Notes under the pieces: model-generated
Told to the model about the DNA's origin: nothing
Seen by the model: only the letters and a program-made list of their open reading frames with translations
The model's database searches: none
DNA from: CAKZQX01 sp034435975
GTDB lineage: Bacteria > Chloroflexota > Chloroflexia > Chloroflexales > Chloroflexaceae
DNA: 64,000 nucleotides
Assembly (NCBI GenBank): GCA_034435975.1
Contig: DAOTWD010000061.1
Location: 12,847-76,846, forward strand
Direction: 5' to 3'
In this document: piece by piece, positions 34,783 to 43,143 of the stretch
Position numbering within the stretch: the first letter of the stretch is position 1
Layout: the number at the start of each line of letters is the position of its first letter
Position numbers and translations under genes: made by a program

Positions 34783-34884
34783 TGCTGCTCCCTAAAGCGA
34801 AAAGCGGTCTGCGCACACAGCGGAACCCTGTTCAGCACAAAGCGCAACCCCGTGCGCTCAGACCGCTGTGTGCTTAGAAGCTCA

Positions 34885-35060
34885 GTACTCCAACGAGCTA
34901 TCCCTGGATAGGAAGGATCGGCGCGGCTTCGCCCCTCCGAGGGAGGAGTGAGGGAAGAGAAGTGAGGAGTGAGAAGCCCGGGTTCTCGCTTCTCGTTCCT
35001 CTCCCCTCTCTTCGCACCAGGCCCCCACACCCCGGCCGCGATGAAGTCGCATTGGAGTAT
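34885..35060. mobile_element. MITE-like inverted-repeat element
   Basis: Ends GTACTCCAACGAG (34885-34897) and CGCATTGGAGTAT (35048-35060) are imperfect inverted repeats. The core CTGGATAGGAAGG..CGGCGCGGCTTCGCC and right part GCCGCGATGAAGTC match the nested element at 24436-24533. Just before it, 34796-34875 is a simple AAGCGG/CCGCTGTGTGC repeat. No gene. Confidence 0.55.
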
Positions 35061-35127
35061 CAGTGCTTTCCGCGTCATGCAGGCTTGATCTATTAAGTTA
35101 TTGTTAAGTTTCTGCTAAGTTTTGTGG

Positions 35128-35133
35128 TACAAT
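35128..35133 (+). promoter_or_regulatory. Possible extended -10 for the PS synthase gene
   Basis: TGG-TACAAT at 35125-35133 forms an extended -10. A TTGTTA at 35101-35106 is 21 bases away, too far for a standard -35. A start of transcription near 35140 would leave a leader of about 140 bases if TTG 35284 is the true start. Confidence 0.35.
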
Positions 35134-35283
35134 GTTCCACAGGATCCTGGCAATACCATGAAGTATCCTGAGCCAGGTCAAACATCAGATTGGCCACAAC
35201 ACGACAGCGCTTATGACAGCTCCTGTCGTTTGTCTTTTGAACCGGATAAACATGAACGCTGTCGTTATGGTGGAGGTCGAGAG

Positions 35284-35997
35284 TTGAATCGCTTTGCTGC
35301 ACCCGTAACCATTCGCTTCTTGATCGTATCTGGTTTTACGAGTTTCAATCTATTGCTTGGGTTATCGGCCTTGCTGCTGGCCGTGGCTGATTGTATGGCG
35401 CTGGCGGCCTGGTGTTTGCTGGCCTGTGTGCTGCTGGACGCGGTTGACGGCCTGCTCGCACGGCATTGGAACGTCACCAGTGCGTTTGGAGCCCAGTTTG
35501 ACTCGCTGGCGGATATGACCTCGTTTACCATCGCCAGTGCGGTGCTGTTTTTTTACTGGCTGCAACCCGGTATGCACGTCCTGATGCTCGCTGGTGCCAG
35601 CGGCTTGTACGTGTTGTCGGGAGCCATTCGTCTGGCACGGTTTAACGTCAGCTTACCTTCGACCCAATATTTTCAAGGCATGCCGACGACGATTGTGGCC
35701 GCAGTGGTGGCAACCACCTATTTAGCCTTTCCCCAACTCGACTCAGCCCTGGGGGTGCTGCTGGTCGTACTGCTGGCGTTGTTGATGGTAAGTGTCTTTC
35801 CCTACCCAAAACTCAGCCAGATACGCAAATTACCACCGCTGGTGTGGCCAATGATTGTTGTCGGGATGCTGATCCATTTTTCGTGGACGATCTGGATCAT
35901 TGGATTGATGTATATCACCACCGGCCCGGCTATATGGCTGCATCAACGTATCGCGCGAGTACGGTCGTGCCCCCCTGCACCCGGTCACCTGGAGTAA
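35284..35997 (+). CDS. pssA: CDP-diacylglycerol-serine O-phosphatidyltransferase (PS synthase)
   Basis: About 237 residues with some eight membrane helices. The CDP-alcohol phosphotransferase signature is complete: DAVDGLLARHW...GAQFDSLAD fits D-x2-DG-x2-AR-x8-G-x3-D-x3-D. The frame (FQGMPTTIVAAVV) fits type II PS synthases, which make phosphatidylserine from CDP-diacylglycerol and serine. TTG at 35284 is favoured: GGAGG lies 7 bases before it and it begins directly before the first helix. An ATG at 35158 would add a 42-residue polar extension. The 3' end overlaps by 68 bases with the convergent decarboxylase fusion, the next enzyme of the pathway. Confidence 0.85.
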   Translation: MNRFAAPVTIRFLIVSGFTSFNLLLGLSALLLAVADCMALAAWCLLACVLLDAVDGLLARHWNVTSAFGAQFDSLADMTSFTIASAVLFFYWLQPGMHVLMLAGASGLYVLSGAIRLARFNVSLPSTQYFQGMPTTIVAAVVATTYLAFPQLDSALGVLLVVLLALLMVSVFPYPKLSQIRKLPPLVWPMIVVGMLIHFSWTIWIIGLMYITTGPAIWLHQRIARVRSCPPAPGHLE

Positions 35998-37267
35998 CGA
36001 CAGCCTGGGCCTGGTTCGCCGGGAGATAGATATCCGTGCGTGAGCCGAAGCAGATCAGTCCATAGCGTTCACCCTGGGCCAGCAACTGACCCGGCTTGAC
36101 CCAGCTAACAATCCGGCGCGCCACCAGTCCAGCACGTTGAACCACCACACACGGCCCATGGATGCCTTCCAATACCATGTAACGGGCCAGGTTCTGTTCT
36201 GCGGCTGGCATATTCGCGGCCACAAATCCCCCGTGTGCATCAAACACCTTGACCACTTTGCCACCAATAGGTGCCCGATTGATATGCACATCGGTTAGGG
36301 ACAGAAAGACGGCAATACGTAGCCATTCGGTGTCTCCCAGGCATGGATCACGCACATACTCAACGGAGATGACCCGACCATCGCTGGCAGCGTAGGCGAC
36401 TGCCGGATCAAGAATAATCTGCCGCGCCGGATCGCGGAAGAACCAGATCAACAACGTTGCGCACAACAGCAACAGCTTTGCCAGCCCTGGATTACGCTGG
36501 CGTAACAGGTGCCCTAGCGCACTCAGGGTGATCACAGGCACCAGTGCATCGCTGGCCAGCCCTAGATCCCCTACAGCAATACGGTGGGGATGATCGAGTG
36601 GCAGCAGTGTGGCTGCCTGGGCGACCGGGGCCTCGGTAAAGCGCAGATGGCGAATCCAGGCCGGTGGCACATTCCGCCAGACCAGGTCACGGCGAAACTG
36701 GTAGCTCTGAATATAATGATCAAGGATGCGCTGCACCGCCTGTGCTCGATCACGGGCTGCACCAGTAACAATGTATTGTTTCATCCAGCGGAGATAGGCA
36801 TACTCAATATAGGTCAGCGTACCGCCGGGCTTGAGCAAGGTGCGATAGTGCTCCAGGATTGACTCGATGAGTTCCGGAGGGCAACTGGTAAACGGAATGG
36901 CCGAGATGATACCATCAAACTCGGCGTATCCCTGAATATCGGTGACACTGGCTGCATACAGTGTTACCTGATCGCGCACACGCTGAAAATCCGGCTCACG
37001 CTCAAAGCGCTGCCGCAAATAGGCCACGAAGTCAGGATTGATTTCGCACACAACCAGCCGATCATCCGGGCCGAGCTGGCGCACAATCTGGGCGGTAATC
37101 GCGCCGGTTCCCGCCCCGGCCTCGAGGAGTATGCGCGGGCCAGGGTACCGAAAACACTCGCTGGACATAGCGCGAGCAGCATAGCGTGACGTCGGAATAA
37201 TTGCCCCAATCCGATCAAATCCTTGCCCTAACTGGCGGATAAAATAGAATTTCTCGTTCATTGACAT
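35930..37267 (-). CDS. Fused phospholipid N-methyltransferase / phosphatidylserine decarboxylase
   Basis: 445 residues in one frame. Residues 1-200 are a class I SAM methyltransferase of the phospholipid N-methyltransferase (PmtA) type: FYFIRQLGQGFDRIGAIIPT, ILLEAGAGTGAITAQI, GIISAIPFTSCPPE. Residues about 225-445 are a short (archaeal/type II-like) PS decarboxylase with DVHINRAPIGG and the self-cleaving FGSRTDIYLP site (Gly408-Ser409) that makes the pyruvoyl group. After cleavage the alpha chain would be only about 37 residues. The two halves act in sequence on PE: one makes it from PS, the other methylates it towards phosphatidylcholine. A short hydrophobic stretch (LLLLCATLLIWFF) anchors the second half. 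Convergent with pssA. Confidence 0.85.
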   Translation of the reverse strand: MSMNEKFYFIRQLGQGFDRIGAIIPTSRYAARAMSSECFRYPGPRILLEAGAGTGAITAQIVRQLGPDDRLVVCEINPDFVAYLRQRFEREPDFQRVRDQVTLYAASVTDIQGYAEFDGIISAIPFTSCPPELIESILEHYRTLLKPGGTLTYIEYAYLRWMKQYIVTGAARDRAQAVQRILDHYIQSYQFRRDLVWRNVPPAWIRHLRFTEAPVAQAATLLPLDHPHRIAVGDLGLASDALVPVITLSALGHLLRQRNPGLAKLLLLCATLLIWFFRDPARQIILDPAVAYAASDGRVISVEYVRDPCLGDTEWLRIAVFLSLTDVHINRAPIGGKVVKVFDAHGGFVAANMPAAEQNLARYMVLEGIHGPCVVVQRAGLVARRIVSWVKPGQLLAQGERYGLICFGSRTDIYLPANQAQAVVTPGDRVQGGTTVLARYVDAAI

Positions 37268-37695
37268 AGATGTTCTGTGTATTCCAATGCTTCAGCAGCT
37301 GGTACGCCTCCACACGAGGTATCAGTCTGGAACCGTTTAGCAACGATCAGTCTTTGCTATCCAGGATGATACCATACTGCACAATGACGGCTCCATCTAT
37401 CAGGATGCAAGCGACACGGCCTGTGGGACACCAGCCGACTCAACATACAGAGTAGACCGCTGAACGCGAGGAAACCAGTGCTATCTTGAGAGACCTTGTG
37501 CCTCAGAGCGACACGCTCCCATATTGCTGGTGATCATGCCGAGGGAACCGCAACATGGCCGGCACATAACCATCTAGTGTTCCGCGTTTCAGCCACTCAA
37601 CGCGATCAGGGGCCTGGCAAGAAAACCATCGTAGTCACAAGGAGAAACAGTCGTGCAGCATATCTGCGGTATAGTGCCGCAGGTGAAGAAGAACC
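37268..37695. other. Gene-free stretch before the tRNA
   Basis: No gene recognised on either strand in these 428 bases. CTGCGG/CCGCAG near 37660-37680 could form a short hairpin just downstream of the tRNA on the minus strand, but its T-run is poor. Confidence 0.5.
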
Positions 37696-37772
37696 TGGTC
37701 GGGGCGGAGGGATTTGAACCCACGACCCCCGCGTCCCAAACGCGGTGCGCTACCGGGCTGCGCCACGCCCCG
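37696..37772 (-). tRNA. tRNA-Pro (anticodon TGG)
   Basis: On the minus strand the acceptor CGGGGCG pairs with CGCCCCG, the D arm is GCGCAGCCCGGTAGCGC, the anticodon arm CGCGTTTGGGACGCG has loop TTTGGGA with anticodon TGG, and the T arm carries GGTTCAAATCC. The discriminator A and CCA end are encoded. It reads CCN proline codons by wobble. Confidence 0.95.
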
Positions 37773-37790
37773 AGAGTCATTGCTTTCTGC

Positions 37791-37819
37791 AGAGTAGCAG
37801 GTTCTGTCTTGTTTGTCAA
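37791..37819 (-). promoter_or_regulatory. Promoter of tRNA-Pro
   Basis: Reading the minus strand, a perfect -35 TTGACA (37814-37819) is followed after exactly 17 bases by TACTCT (37791-37796), about 19 bases before the tRNA 5' end. Confidence 0.75.
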
Positions 37820-37859
37820 GCAATGTATCAAGATAACCCTCGGCTAAAGCGCGTAACCC

Positions 37860-38100
37860 TGTGCCTCAGCCCGAAGGCTGGACACCGTAGGCCGTCTGAC
37901 AGGCGGCCCGATTGCGGATGTTGATCGCGGCGTGACGGGTGAAGTATCCCTGTTCAGACCTGGGATAAACCAGCATGCATGCTGGGAGCTAGGGAATCCC
38001 TTCCTTGTTGCGCTGATGGATGCGAGGACAGGATGCCCGTGCTCCCAGGATATATGAGATACGAGGGCAAGATGCCTGCGCTCTCAGGACATGTGAACAT
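37860..38100. repeat. Intergenic repeats upstream of nrdR
   Basis: GCGAGGACAGGATGCCCGTG (about 38018) and ACGAGGGCAAGATGCCTGCG (about 38061), each followed by CTC(C/T)CAGGA, are two degenerate direct copies. AGCATGCATGCT at about 37973 is a palindrome. No gene is supported here. Confidence 0.5.
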
Positions 38101-38112
38101 GTACGGTAAGAT

Positions 38113-38141
38113 TTGGCGCAAACTATATGCTATGCTATAAT
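38113..38141 (+). promoter_or_regulatory. Promoter of the nrdR-led gene run
   Basis: TTGGCG (38113-38118), a 17-base spacer, and TATAAT (38136-38141) preceded by TGC, an extended -10. Transcription would begin near 38148, about 108 bases before the nrdR ATG. Confidence 0.7.
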
Positions 38142-38255
38142 CACAGTATCGTTATCCAACGTCAGTGTGTCGTCCGTATGAAGATCACTCGCAACCAGAT
38201 TCGGTTCAGAGTGACACCTCGCATATGATTGACGCCTGTCGGCCAGGTGCGGGAT

Positions 38256-38720
38256 ATGCGTTGTCCTTTTTGTCAACATACCGAGACCGATGTGCTTGAT
38301 ACGCGCAAGCTCAACGATGGTGATACCATTCGGCGGCGGCGACGGTGCCGGAGGTGTGAGCGCCGCTTTACAACCTATGAGCGCGTCGAGATGGTCAGCC
38401 TGACCGTGGTCAAGAAGAATGGTGAGCGTGAACCGTATGATCGTGAGAAACTGGTGCGCGGTATCCGCACTGCCTGCTATCGCCGCCCGATTTCGGCCCG
38501 GCAGATGGAAAAGATGATCAATGATATTGAGGCAACGTTGATGTCGCTTGAAGACACCGAAGTGCGGTCTTCGACTATTGGTGATCATGTGATGCTGCGC
38601 CTGCGTGAACTGGATGAGGTGGCGTACATTCGTTTCGCGTCGGTCTATCGTTCCTTTACGGACATCGGCAAATTGCGCGAGGCATTAGAAGAGTTATTTG
38701 TGCATGAACCTGATTCTTAA
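38256..38720 (+). CDS. nrdR: Transcriptional repressor NrdR
   Basis: 154 residues. The zinc finger uses MRCPFCQH at the start and CRRCERRFTTYER, four Cys in all. An ATP-cone follows (VVKKNGEREPYDREKL, GIRTACYRRPIS) that senses ATP/dATP. NrdR represses ribonucleotide reductase genes when dATP is high. The ATG at 38256 gives the universal MRCPFC start; the frame is open nine codons further. It is the first gene of a tight plus-strand run, 23 bases before the next gene. No ribonucleotide reductase gene or NrdR box was found in the window. Confidence 0.95.
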   Translation: MRCPFCQHTETDVLDTRKLNDGDTIRRRRRCRRCERRFTTYERVEMVSLTVVKKNGEREPYDREKLVRGIRTACYRRPISARQMEKMINDIEATLMSLEDTEVRSSTIGDHVMLRLRELDEVAYIRFASVYRSFTDIGKLREALEELFVHEPDS

Positions 38721-38743
38721 GCTACAGGTGGGAGCCCGAAGTT

Positions 38744-39688
38744 ATGATGGTTGATGTCCGTGAAGAACAACGGCGCACCGATACCGCAGCCGAAATCAAC
38801 GCTGTAGAGCAGCCCGATACAGAAGAGATGCCGTACCTGACGGTGTCAGGCCGCCTCCGCATGGCATTTGCGGCAATAGAGTGGCGTCAGACCCTGGGCC
38901 TGGCAGCTATTATGGCAACTGGCTGGTGTATCCTCTTTCTCTCCCAGAACGTCTTGCAAGCACTGGCTGGTGTTGTGCCCGTGATAGCTGGGCTATATCT
39001 CGGACGCCGCGTCAAGAGCCAGTTACTGTTACACGGTCTCATCTTAGGCGTCACTGGTTTTCTGATCGGCATGATGATTGTCTCGATCTATGCGTTGCTA
39101 GGCGATGCCAGGATGGTGCCGGCCTATCGAGCACCGGTCGAGCCAGGGGCCGAACCCATACCCATTACAAGCGGCGAGCTGATCCTGCTCTATCTTTCCT
39201 TCTCGGCCTTTGCCCTACTGCCGTTTCCTACCTTTGCTACAGTGATGTCAGGACGTTCTGAGCAGCGCAACCGTGAGACGCGCCAGCAAATTATGGAACG
39301 CGGCGGGCGTTTAGAGCGACCGGGTGCCGTCCGCACCCTTGAGGATCTGCGCGGTCTATCACTCCCCCAGCTTGGCACCTATGTGGCGAATCTGTTCAAA
39401 AAGAACGGTTTTACTTTCAGAGACTGGCGGTTTATTGATAAAGATAAACACCTGGATCTCGAACTGGAATACCAGGGCGAAATCTATCTATTGCGCCTAT
39501 CAGTAGCTGACAAGGTACGCCCCGGCACCGTTCAGAGTCTGGTGCAAGATATGCGTCGACGAGAGATTAAGAAGGGCCTGGTGATAACCTCGACCGAGTT
39601 TACGCCTGACGCCCTCAAAGCGGCACGTGGGCAACGCTATATTGTGGCTATTGATGGACAGACTTTATTTGAGATGGCAAAGAGTTGA
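38744..39688 (+). CDS. Membrane protein with degenerate Mrr-like nuclease domain
   Basis: 314 residues. Four hydrophobic helices lie between about residues 45 and 165 (LGLAAIMATGWCILFL, VVPVIAGLYLG, LLLHGLILGVTGFLIGMM, LILLYLSFSAFALLPF). Residues 200-314 follow the Mrr/restriction-endonuclease fold: LPQLGTYVANLFKKNGF, LDLELEYQGEIYLLRLS, GLVITSTEFTPDALKAA, IVAIDGQTLFEM. Where active members have a Q-C-K or E-x-K core, this protein reads LLRLS, so the catalytic Lys seems lost. It may bind nucleic acid or have only a structural role. Placed in the nrdR-fabG run; fabG follows 2 bases later. Confidence 0.65.
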   Translation: MMVDVREEQRRTDTAAEINAVEQPDTEEMPYLTVSGRLRMAFAAIEWRQTLGLAAIMATGWCILFLSQNVLQALAGVVPVIAGLYLGRRVKSQLLLHGLILGVTGFLIGMMIVSIYALLGDARMVPAYRAPVEPGAEPIPITSGELILLYLSFSAFALLPFPTFATVMSGRSEQRNRETRQQIMERGGRLERPGAVRTLEDLRGLSLPQLGTYVANLFKKNGFTFRDWRFIDKDKHLDLELEYQGEIYLLRLSVADKVRPGTVQSLVQDMRRREIKKGLVITSTEFTPDALKAARGQRYIVAIDGQTLFEMAKS

Positions 39689-39690
39689 GC

Positions 39691-40440
39691 ATGCAGATTG
39701 ATCTGACAGGGCGGGTGGCGCTGGTAACCGGTGCCGCACGCGGTATCGGGCGCGCTATTGCGACCACGCTGGCGGGAGCAGGCGCAACTGTCGTCGTGAA
39801 TTATCAGCAGAATACCGCAGCCGCAAACGAGACGGTGGCGACTATTAACGCGATGGGCGGCATAGCGCTGCCTGTACAGGCTGACGTAGGGCAAGCGGCG
39901 GGGGTGGAACGTCTGTTTAAGACGACCCTGGATCACTATGGGCGCATCGACATTCTGGTCAACAATGCGGGCACGACACGTGATACGCTGTTGTTACGAA
40001 TGAAGGAAGAGGATTTTGATCATATTATCCAGACCAATCTGCGCAGTGTATATCTATGTACCAGAGCTGCGCTGCGCCCGATGATTAAACACCACAGCGG
40101 GCGGATTATCAACATCACCTCGGTCGTTGGATTAACTGGTAATGCAGGGCAGGCTAACTATGCGGCGTCCAAGGCGGGTATGATCGGGTTTACTAAGGCC
40201 ACGGCACGCGAGGTGGCCAGTCGTAACATTACGGTCAATGCCGTTGCACCGGGATTTATCGAGACTGAGTTGACCAATGTGTTGAGTGCCGAGGCTCGCA
40301 CCACCATCCGCGAGTCTATTCCATTGGGGCGTCTGGGGAATCCGCAGGATGTAGCGGGCCTTGTTTGTTTTCTCGCTTCTGATGCTGCCGCCTATATCAC
40401 AGGGCAAACGTTGATTGTTGATGGTGGAATGGTGATGTAG
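39691..40440 (+). CDS. fabG: 3-oxoacyl-[acyl-carrier-protein] reductase FabG
   Basis: 249 residues, short-chain dehydrogenase. TGAARGIGRA binds NADPH (residues 13-22), NNAGTT is the structural motif, and the catalytic triad is Ser144, Tyr157 and Lys161 (YAASK). GQTLIVDGGMVM ends the chain, as in FabG. It reduces 3-oxoacyl-ACP in fatty-acid elongation. ATG at 39691 is 2 bases after the preceding stop. accC begins directly after its stop codon and acpP lies 2.2 kb on, supporting the fatty-acid role over other SDR functions. Confidence 0.92.
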   Translation: MQIDLTGRVALVTGAARGIGRAIATTLAGAGATVVVNYQQNTAAANETVATINAMGGIALPVQADVGQAAGVERLFKTTLDHYGRIDILVNNAGTTRDTLLLRMKEEDFDHIIQTNLRSVYLCTRAALRPMIKHHSGRIINITSVVGLTGNAGQANYAASKAGMIGFTKATAREVASRNITVNAVAPGFIETELTNVLSAEARTTIRESIPLGRLGNPQDVAGLVCFLASDAAAYITGQTLIVDGGMVM

Positions 40441-41820
40441 ATGTTACAAAAAGTTCTGATTGCCAACCGAGGAGAAATCGCTGTTCGGATCGTGCGTGCC
40501 TGTCGTGATCTGGGTATCCAGAGTGTCGTGGCATTTAGTGAGGCCGACCGCAATTCGCTGGCCGTGCGTCTGGCAGACGAGGCGGTCTGTATCGGGCCGG
40601 CAACGCCGGGGCGCTCATATTTGCATCCGCCGGCATTGATCAGTGCAGCACTGATTACCGGTTGTGACTCGGTGCATCCTGGGTATGGGTTCTTATCCGA
40701 GAATCCCTATTTTGCCGAGGCCTGTGCCGAGTGTAATCTCATTTTTATTGGCCCTGGCCCTGAATCTATGCGCCTGATGGGTGATAAGGCGATTGGACGC
40801 AAGACTATGAGCGCAGCGGGCGTGCCGATCATTCCAGGTTCGGAAGGCGAGTTGAGCAATCTGGACGAGGCGGTCGAAGTGGCTCGCACGATTGGCTATC
40901 CCGTCCTGCTCAAGCCCAGTGGTGGCGGTGGTGGGCGCGGCATGCGTGTTGCACAGGACGAAAGCGAGTTGCAACGTGCTTTTCCTACCGCACGTGCCGA
41001 GGCCGAAGCGGCGTTTGGGCGCGGTGACCTGATTCTTGAACGCTATCTGCCCCACGTGCGCCACGTCGAGATACAGGTGCTGGCCGATAGCCATGGGAAC
41101 TGTATTCATCTCGGTGAACGGGATTGCTCGGCACAACGCCGTCATCAAAAAATCGTCGAGGAAGCACCATCACCAGTGGTAGATGAGGCGTTGCGTGCCC
41201 GTATGGGCGAGGCGGCACTACGCGGTGTACGTGCCATCAATTATGTCAATGCGGGCACCCTCGAGTTTCTGATGGATCCTGATGGGCACTTTTACTTTAT
41301 CGAAATGAACACGCGCATTCAGGTTGAACATCCGGTGACCGAGAGCGTAACGGGCCTGGATCTGGTAAAGTGGCAACTCCGTATCGCCAGTGGCGAACGC
41401 TTGACGCTAGAACAGAAAGACGTTAGAATACGTGGGCACGCAATCGAATGCCGGATTAACGCTGAAGATCCCGAACGCGATTTCTTGCCTGCAACAGGTG
41501 AAGTGGAGTTCTATCTTCCCCCTGGTGGGCCTGGTGTCCGTGTTGACTCGCATCTCTACTCTGGGTATAGGCCCCCAGGTTCATACGACTCGTTGATTGC
41601 CAAAATTATTACCTGGGGGGATACTCGTGATGAAGCACTGGATCGGATGCGGCGTGCACTCACAGAATATGTCATTACCGGCAAGATCAAAACAACCATT
41701 CCCTTCCAACTGGCTATGATCGATGATCCGGTATTTCGTTCTGGTCATATTTCGATCCATTATGTTGCCGATTTCTTACGTGAGTGGAAAGAACGGGAAG
41801 CATCTGTTCGCATCTCCTGA
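40441..41820 (+). CDS. accC: Biotin carboxylase subunit of acetyl-CoA carboxylase
   Basis: 459 residues, ATP-grasp fold. MLQKVLIANRGEIAVRI opens the chain, GGGGGRGMR is the ATP-grasp glycine loop, ERDCSAQRRHQKIVEEAPS and FIEMNTRIQVEHPVTE carry the biotin- and metal-site residues. The enzyme carboxylates biotin on AccB with bicarbonate and ATP. Length is normal for the stand-alone subunit. The ATG abuts the fabG stop codon. No accB is nearby. The last helix (ADFLREWKEREASVRIS) is slightly extended. Confidence 0.96.
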   Translation: MLQKVLIANRGEIAVRIVRACRDLGIQSVVAFSEADRNSLAVRLADEAVCIGPATPGRSYLHPPALISAALITGCDSVHPGYGFLSENPYFAEACAECNLIFIGPGPESMRLMGDKAIGRKTMSAAGVPIIPGSEGELSNLDEAVEVARTIGYPVLLKPSGGGGGRGMRVAQDESELQRAFPTARAEAEAAFGRGDLILERYLPHVRHVEIQVLADSHGNCIHLGERDCSAQRRHQKIVEEAPSPVVDEALRARMGEAALRGVRAINYVNAGTLEFLMDPDGHFYFIEMNTRIQVEHPVTESVTGLDLVKWQLRIASGERLTLEQKDVRIRGHAIECRINAEDPERDFLPATGEVEFYLPPGGPGVRVDSHLYSGYRPPGSYDSLIAKIITWGDTRDEALDRMRRALTEYVITGKIKTTIPFQLAMIDDPVFRSGHISIHYVADFLREWKEREASVRIS

Positions 41821-41821
41821 A

Positions 41822-42181
41822 ATGATCCATACCGTATCGTCGCAACCTAGGGGTAGCGTAACGATAGCGCCCCAGGTATTGACAACCCTAATCACTCGCC
41901 CGTTCCATGCAGCGTCCGGGAGGATACGTACCGATCATGTTCCGCTTTCAATGGCCGGGCAGTTACCTGGAGATATAACCGGCGATCAAGCAGTACTGGT
42001 GCAGGTTCCCAATGGTTATGGACACACCAATTGCGATCTGGTTGTCAGGCCTGCTATGAGCTTGCTGGCACCCAATATGGCTGTGCCGACAATCGTTGTC
42101 GCTGCCGTTCGGGAACTGGTGGGCATGGTGGTAGATGAGATCAGGGTCTACGTACAGGATGTTGAGGTAGATCGTGGCTAG
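41822..42181 (+). CDS. Asp23/Gls24 family protein (YqhY-like)
   Basis: 119 residues. GSVTIAPQVLTTLI at the start and VRELVGMVVDEIRVYVQDVEVD at the end are the two conserved parts of the Asp23 (DUF322) family. In Bacillus the family member YqhY lies between the acc genes and nusB, exactly as here, and affects acetyl-CoA carboxylase activity. The ATG at 41822 is one base after the accC stop, and the end overlaps nusB by 8 bases. The centre (HAASGRIRTDHVPLSMAGQL) is less conserved than usual. Function is inferred from position. Confidence 0.7.
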   Translation: MIHTVSSQPRGSVTIAPQVLTTLITRPFHAASGRIRTDHVPLSMAGQLPGDITGDQAVLVQVPNGYGHTNCDLVVRPAMSLLAPNMAVPTIVVAAVRELVGMVVDEIRVYVQDVEVDRG

Positions 42182-42605
42182 TCTCCGTCACCGTGTCCGC
42201 ATTGCGGCGCTGCAAATACTCTTTGAAGTCGATCTCACCGACCACTCGCTCGATGTGGTGCTGGAACGGCGACTGCATGAAGAGGAGTTTCCGCCTGATG
42301 GGGTTCGCTTTTTGCAACGCCTGGTTTTTGGTGTCTGGGAACATCGTCCCTATCTGGATCGAATCATTGAAGAAGCTGCCCCAACCTGGCCGGTGCCTCA
42401 GATGCCGGGCATTGACAAGGCGATTTTACGCATTGCGCTGTTTGAGTTGTTGCTGGATGAGTTTGAAAAGACACCGGTAAAGGCGGTGATCAATGAAGCC
42501 GTGGAACTGGCAAAGCATTTTGGGAGCGATAACTCCAGTCGCTTTGTCAATGGTGTCCTTGGTACGGTGGTAAGTCAGCATAGCTCCGAACCCGATGAAG
42601 AGTAA
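42174..42605 (+). CDS. nusB: Transcription antitermination protein NusB
   Basis: 143 residues, all-helical. RHRVRIAALQILFEVDLTD at the start and PGIDKAILRIALFELL, TPVKAVINEAVELAKHFG, SRFVNGVLG are family hallmarks. NusB with NusE (S10) binds boxA RNA and helps rRNA transcription. The start is GTG at 42174, within the end of the Asp23 gene, so the two are likely coupled in translation. Length is normal. Confidence 0.95.
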   Translation: MASLRHRVRIAALQILFEVDLTDHSLDVVLERRLHEEEFPPDGVRFLQRLVFGVWEHRPYLDRIIEEAAPTWPVPQMPGIDKAILRIALFELLLDEFEKTPVKAVINEAVELAKHFGSDNSSRFVNGVLGTVVSQHSSEPDEE

Positions 42606-42682
42606 CCAGACTCTACAGGTCGGGCTGTGTGTTATGGTATCAGTCGGGTTCATTTTTATTTGTTGTCGAAAGGTGGTCGTCA

Positions 42683-42928
42683 ATGGCTTCGCCTGAAATA
42701 GAAGCGCGGTTGCGCAAAATAGTCGTTGAGCAACTCGGAGCTGAAGAGAGTAAGGTTGTCCCATCTGCATCCTTTGTTGAGGATTTGAATGCAGATTCGC
42801 TTGACCTGGTTGAGTTAATCATGTCGCTTGAAGAAGAATTTGGTCTTGAAATTCCAGACGAAGATGCTGAAAAGATTATTACGTTCGGTGATGCGCTGAA
42901 TTATCTGGAAGAACACATTTCATCTTGA
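42683..42928 (+). CDS. acpP: Acyl carrier protein
   Basis: 81 residues. The phosphopantetheine attachment site is Ser39 in NADSLDLVELIMSLEEEF; the acidic helices and ITFGDALNYLEEH ending are typical. It carries acyl chains in fatty-acid synthesis and would be the partner of FabG upstream. ATG at 42683 is chosen since AAGGTGG lies 7 bases before it; the frame is open 18 codons further up but that would add an atypical extension. Confidence 0.95.
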   Translation: MASPEIEARLRKIVVEQLGAEESKVVPSASFVEDLNADSLDLVELIMSLEEEFGLEIPDEDAEKIITFGDALNYLEEHISS

Positions 42929-43143
42929 TAACAGCGCCGGTCGAGGTCGTGCGGCAACCTGTGCCTGTGAAGCTGCACGGCTTCCAGTCATAGGGTAGAG
43001 CGTGTACTCGCAACCTGTACGCCTGTAACCATATGGTCGATCCAGACGTTTCATGGTGTTGTATACTTTATGATGTTCCACCTGATTGCAGAAACAGTGC
43101 CACATTGATATTGGCTGGCGCATGAGGGCCATTATCCAGGAGT

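Noticed and set aside
37860..38255. Cobalamin or other riboswitch before nrdR
   Set aside because: No conserved box such as GCCACTG was found, and the region is made of dispersed repeats.
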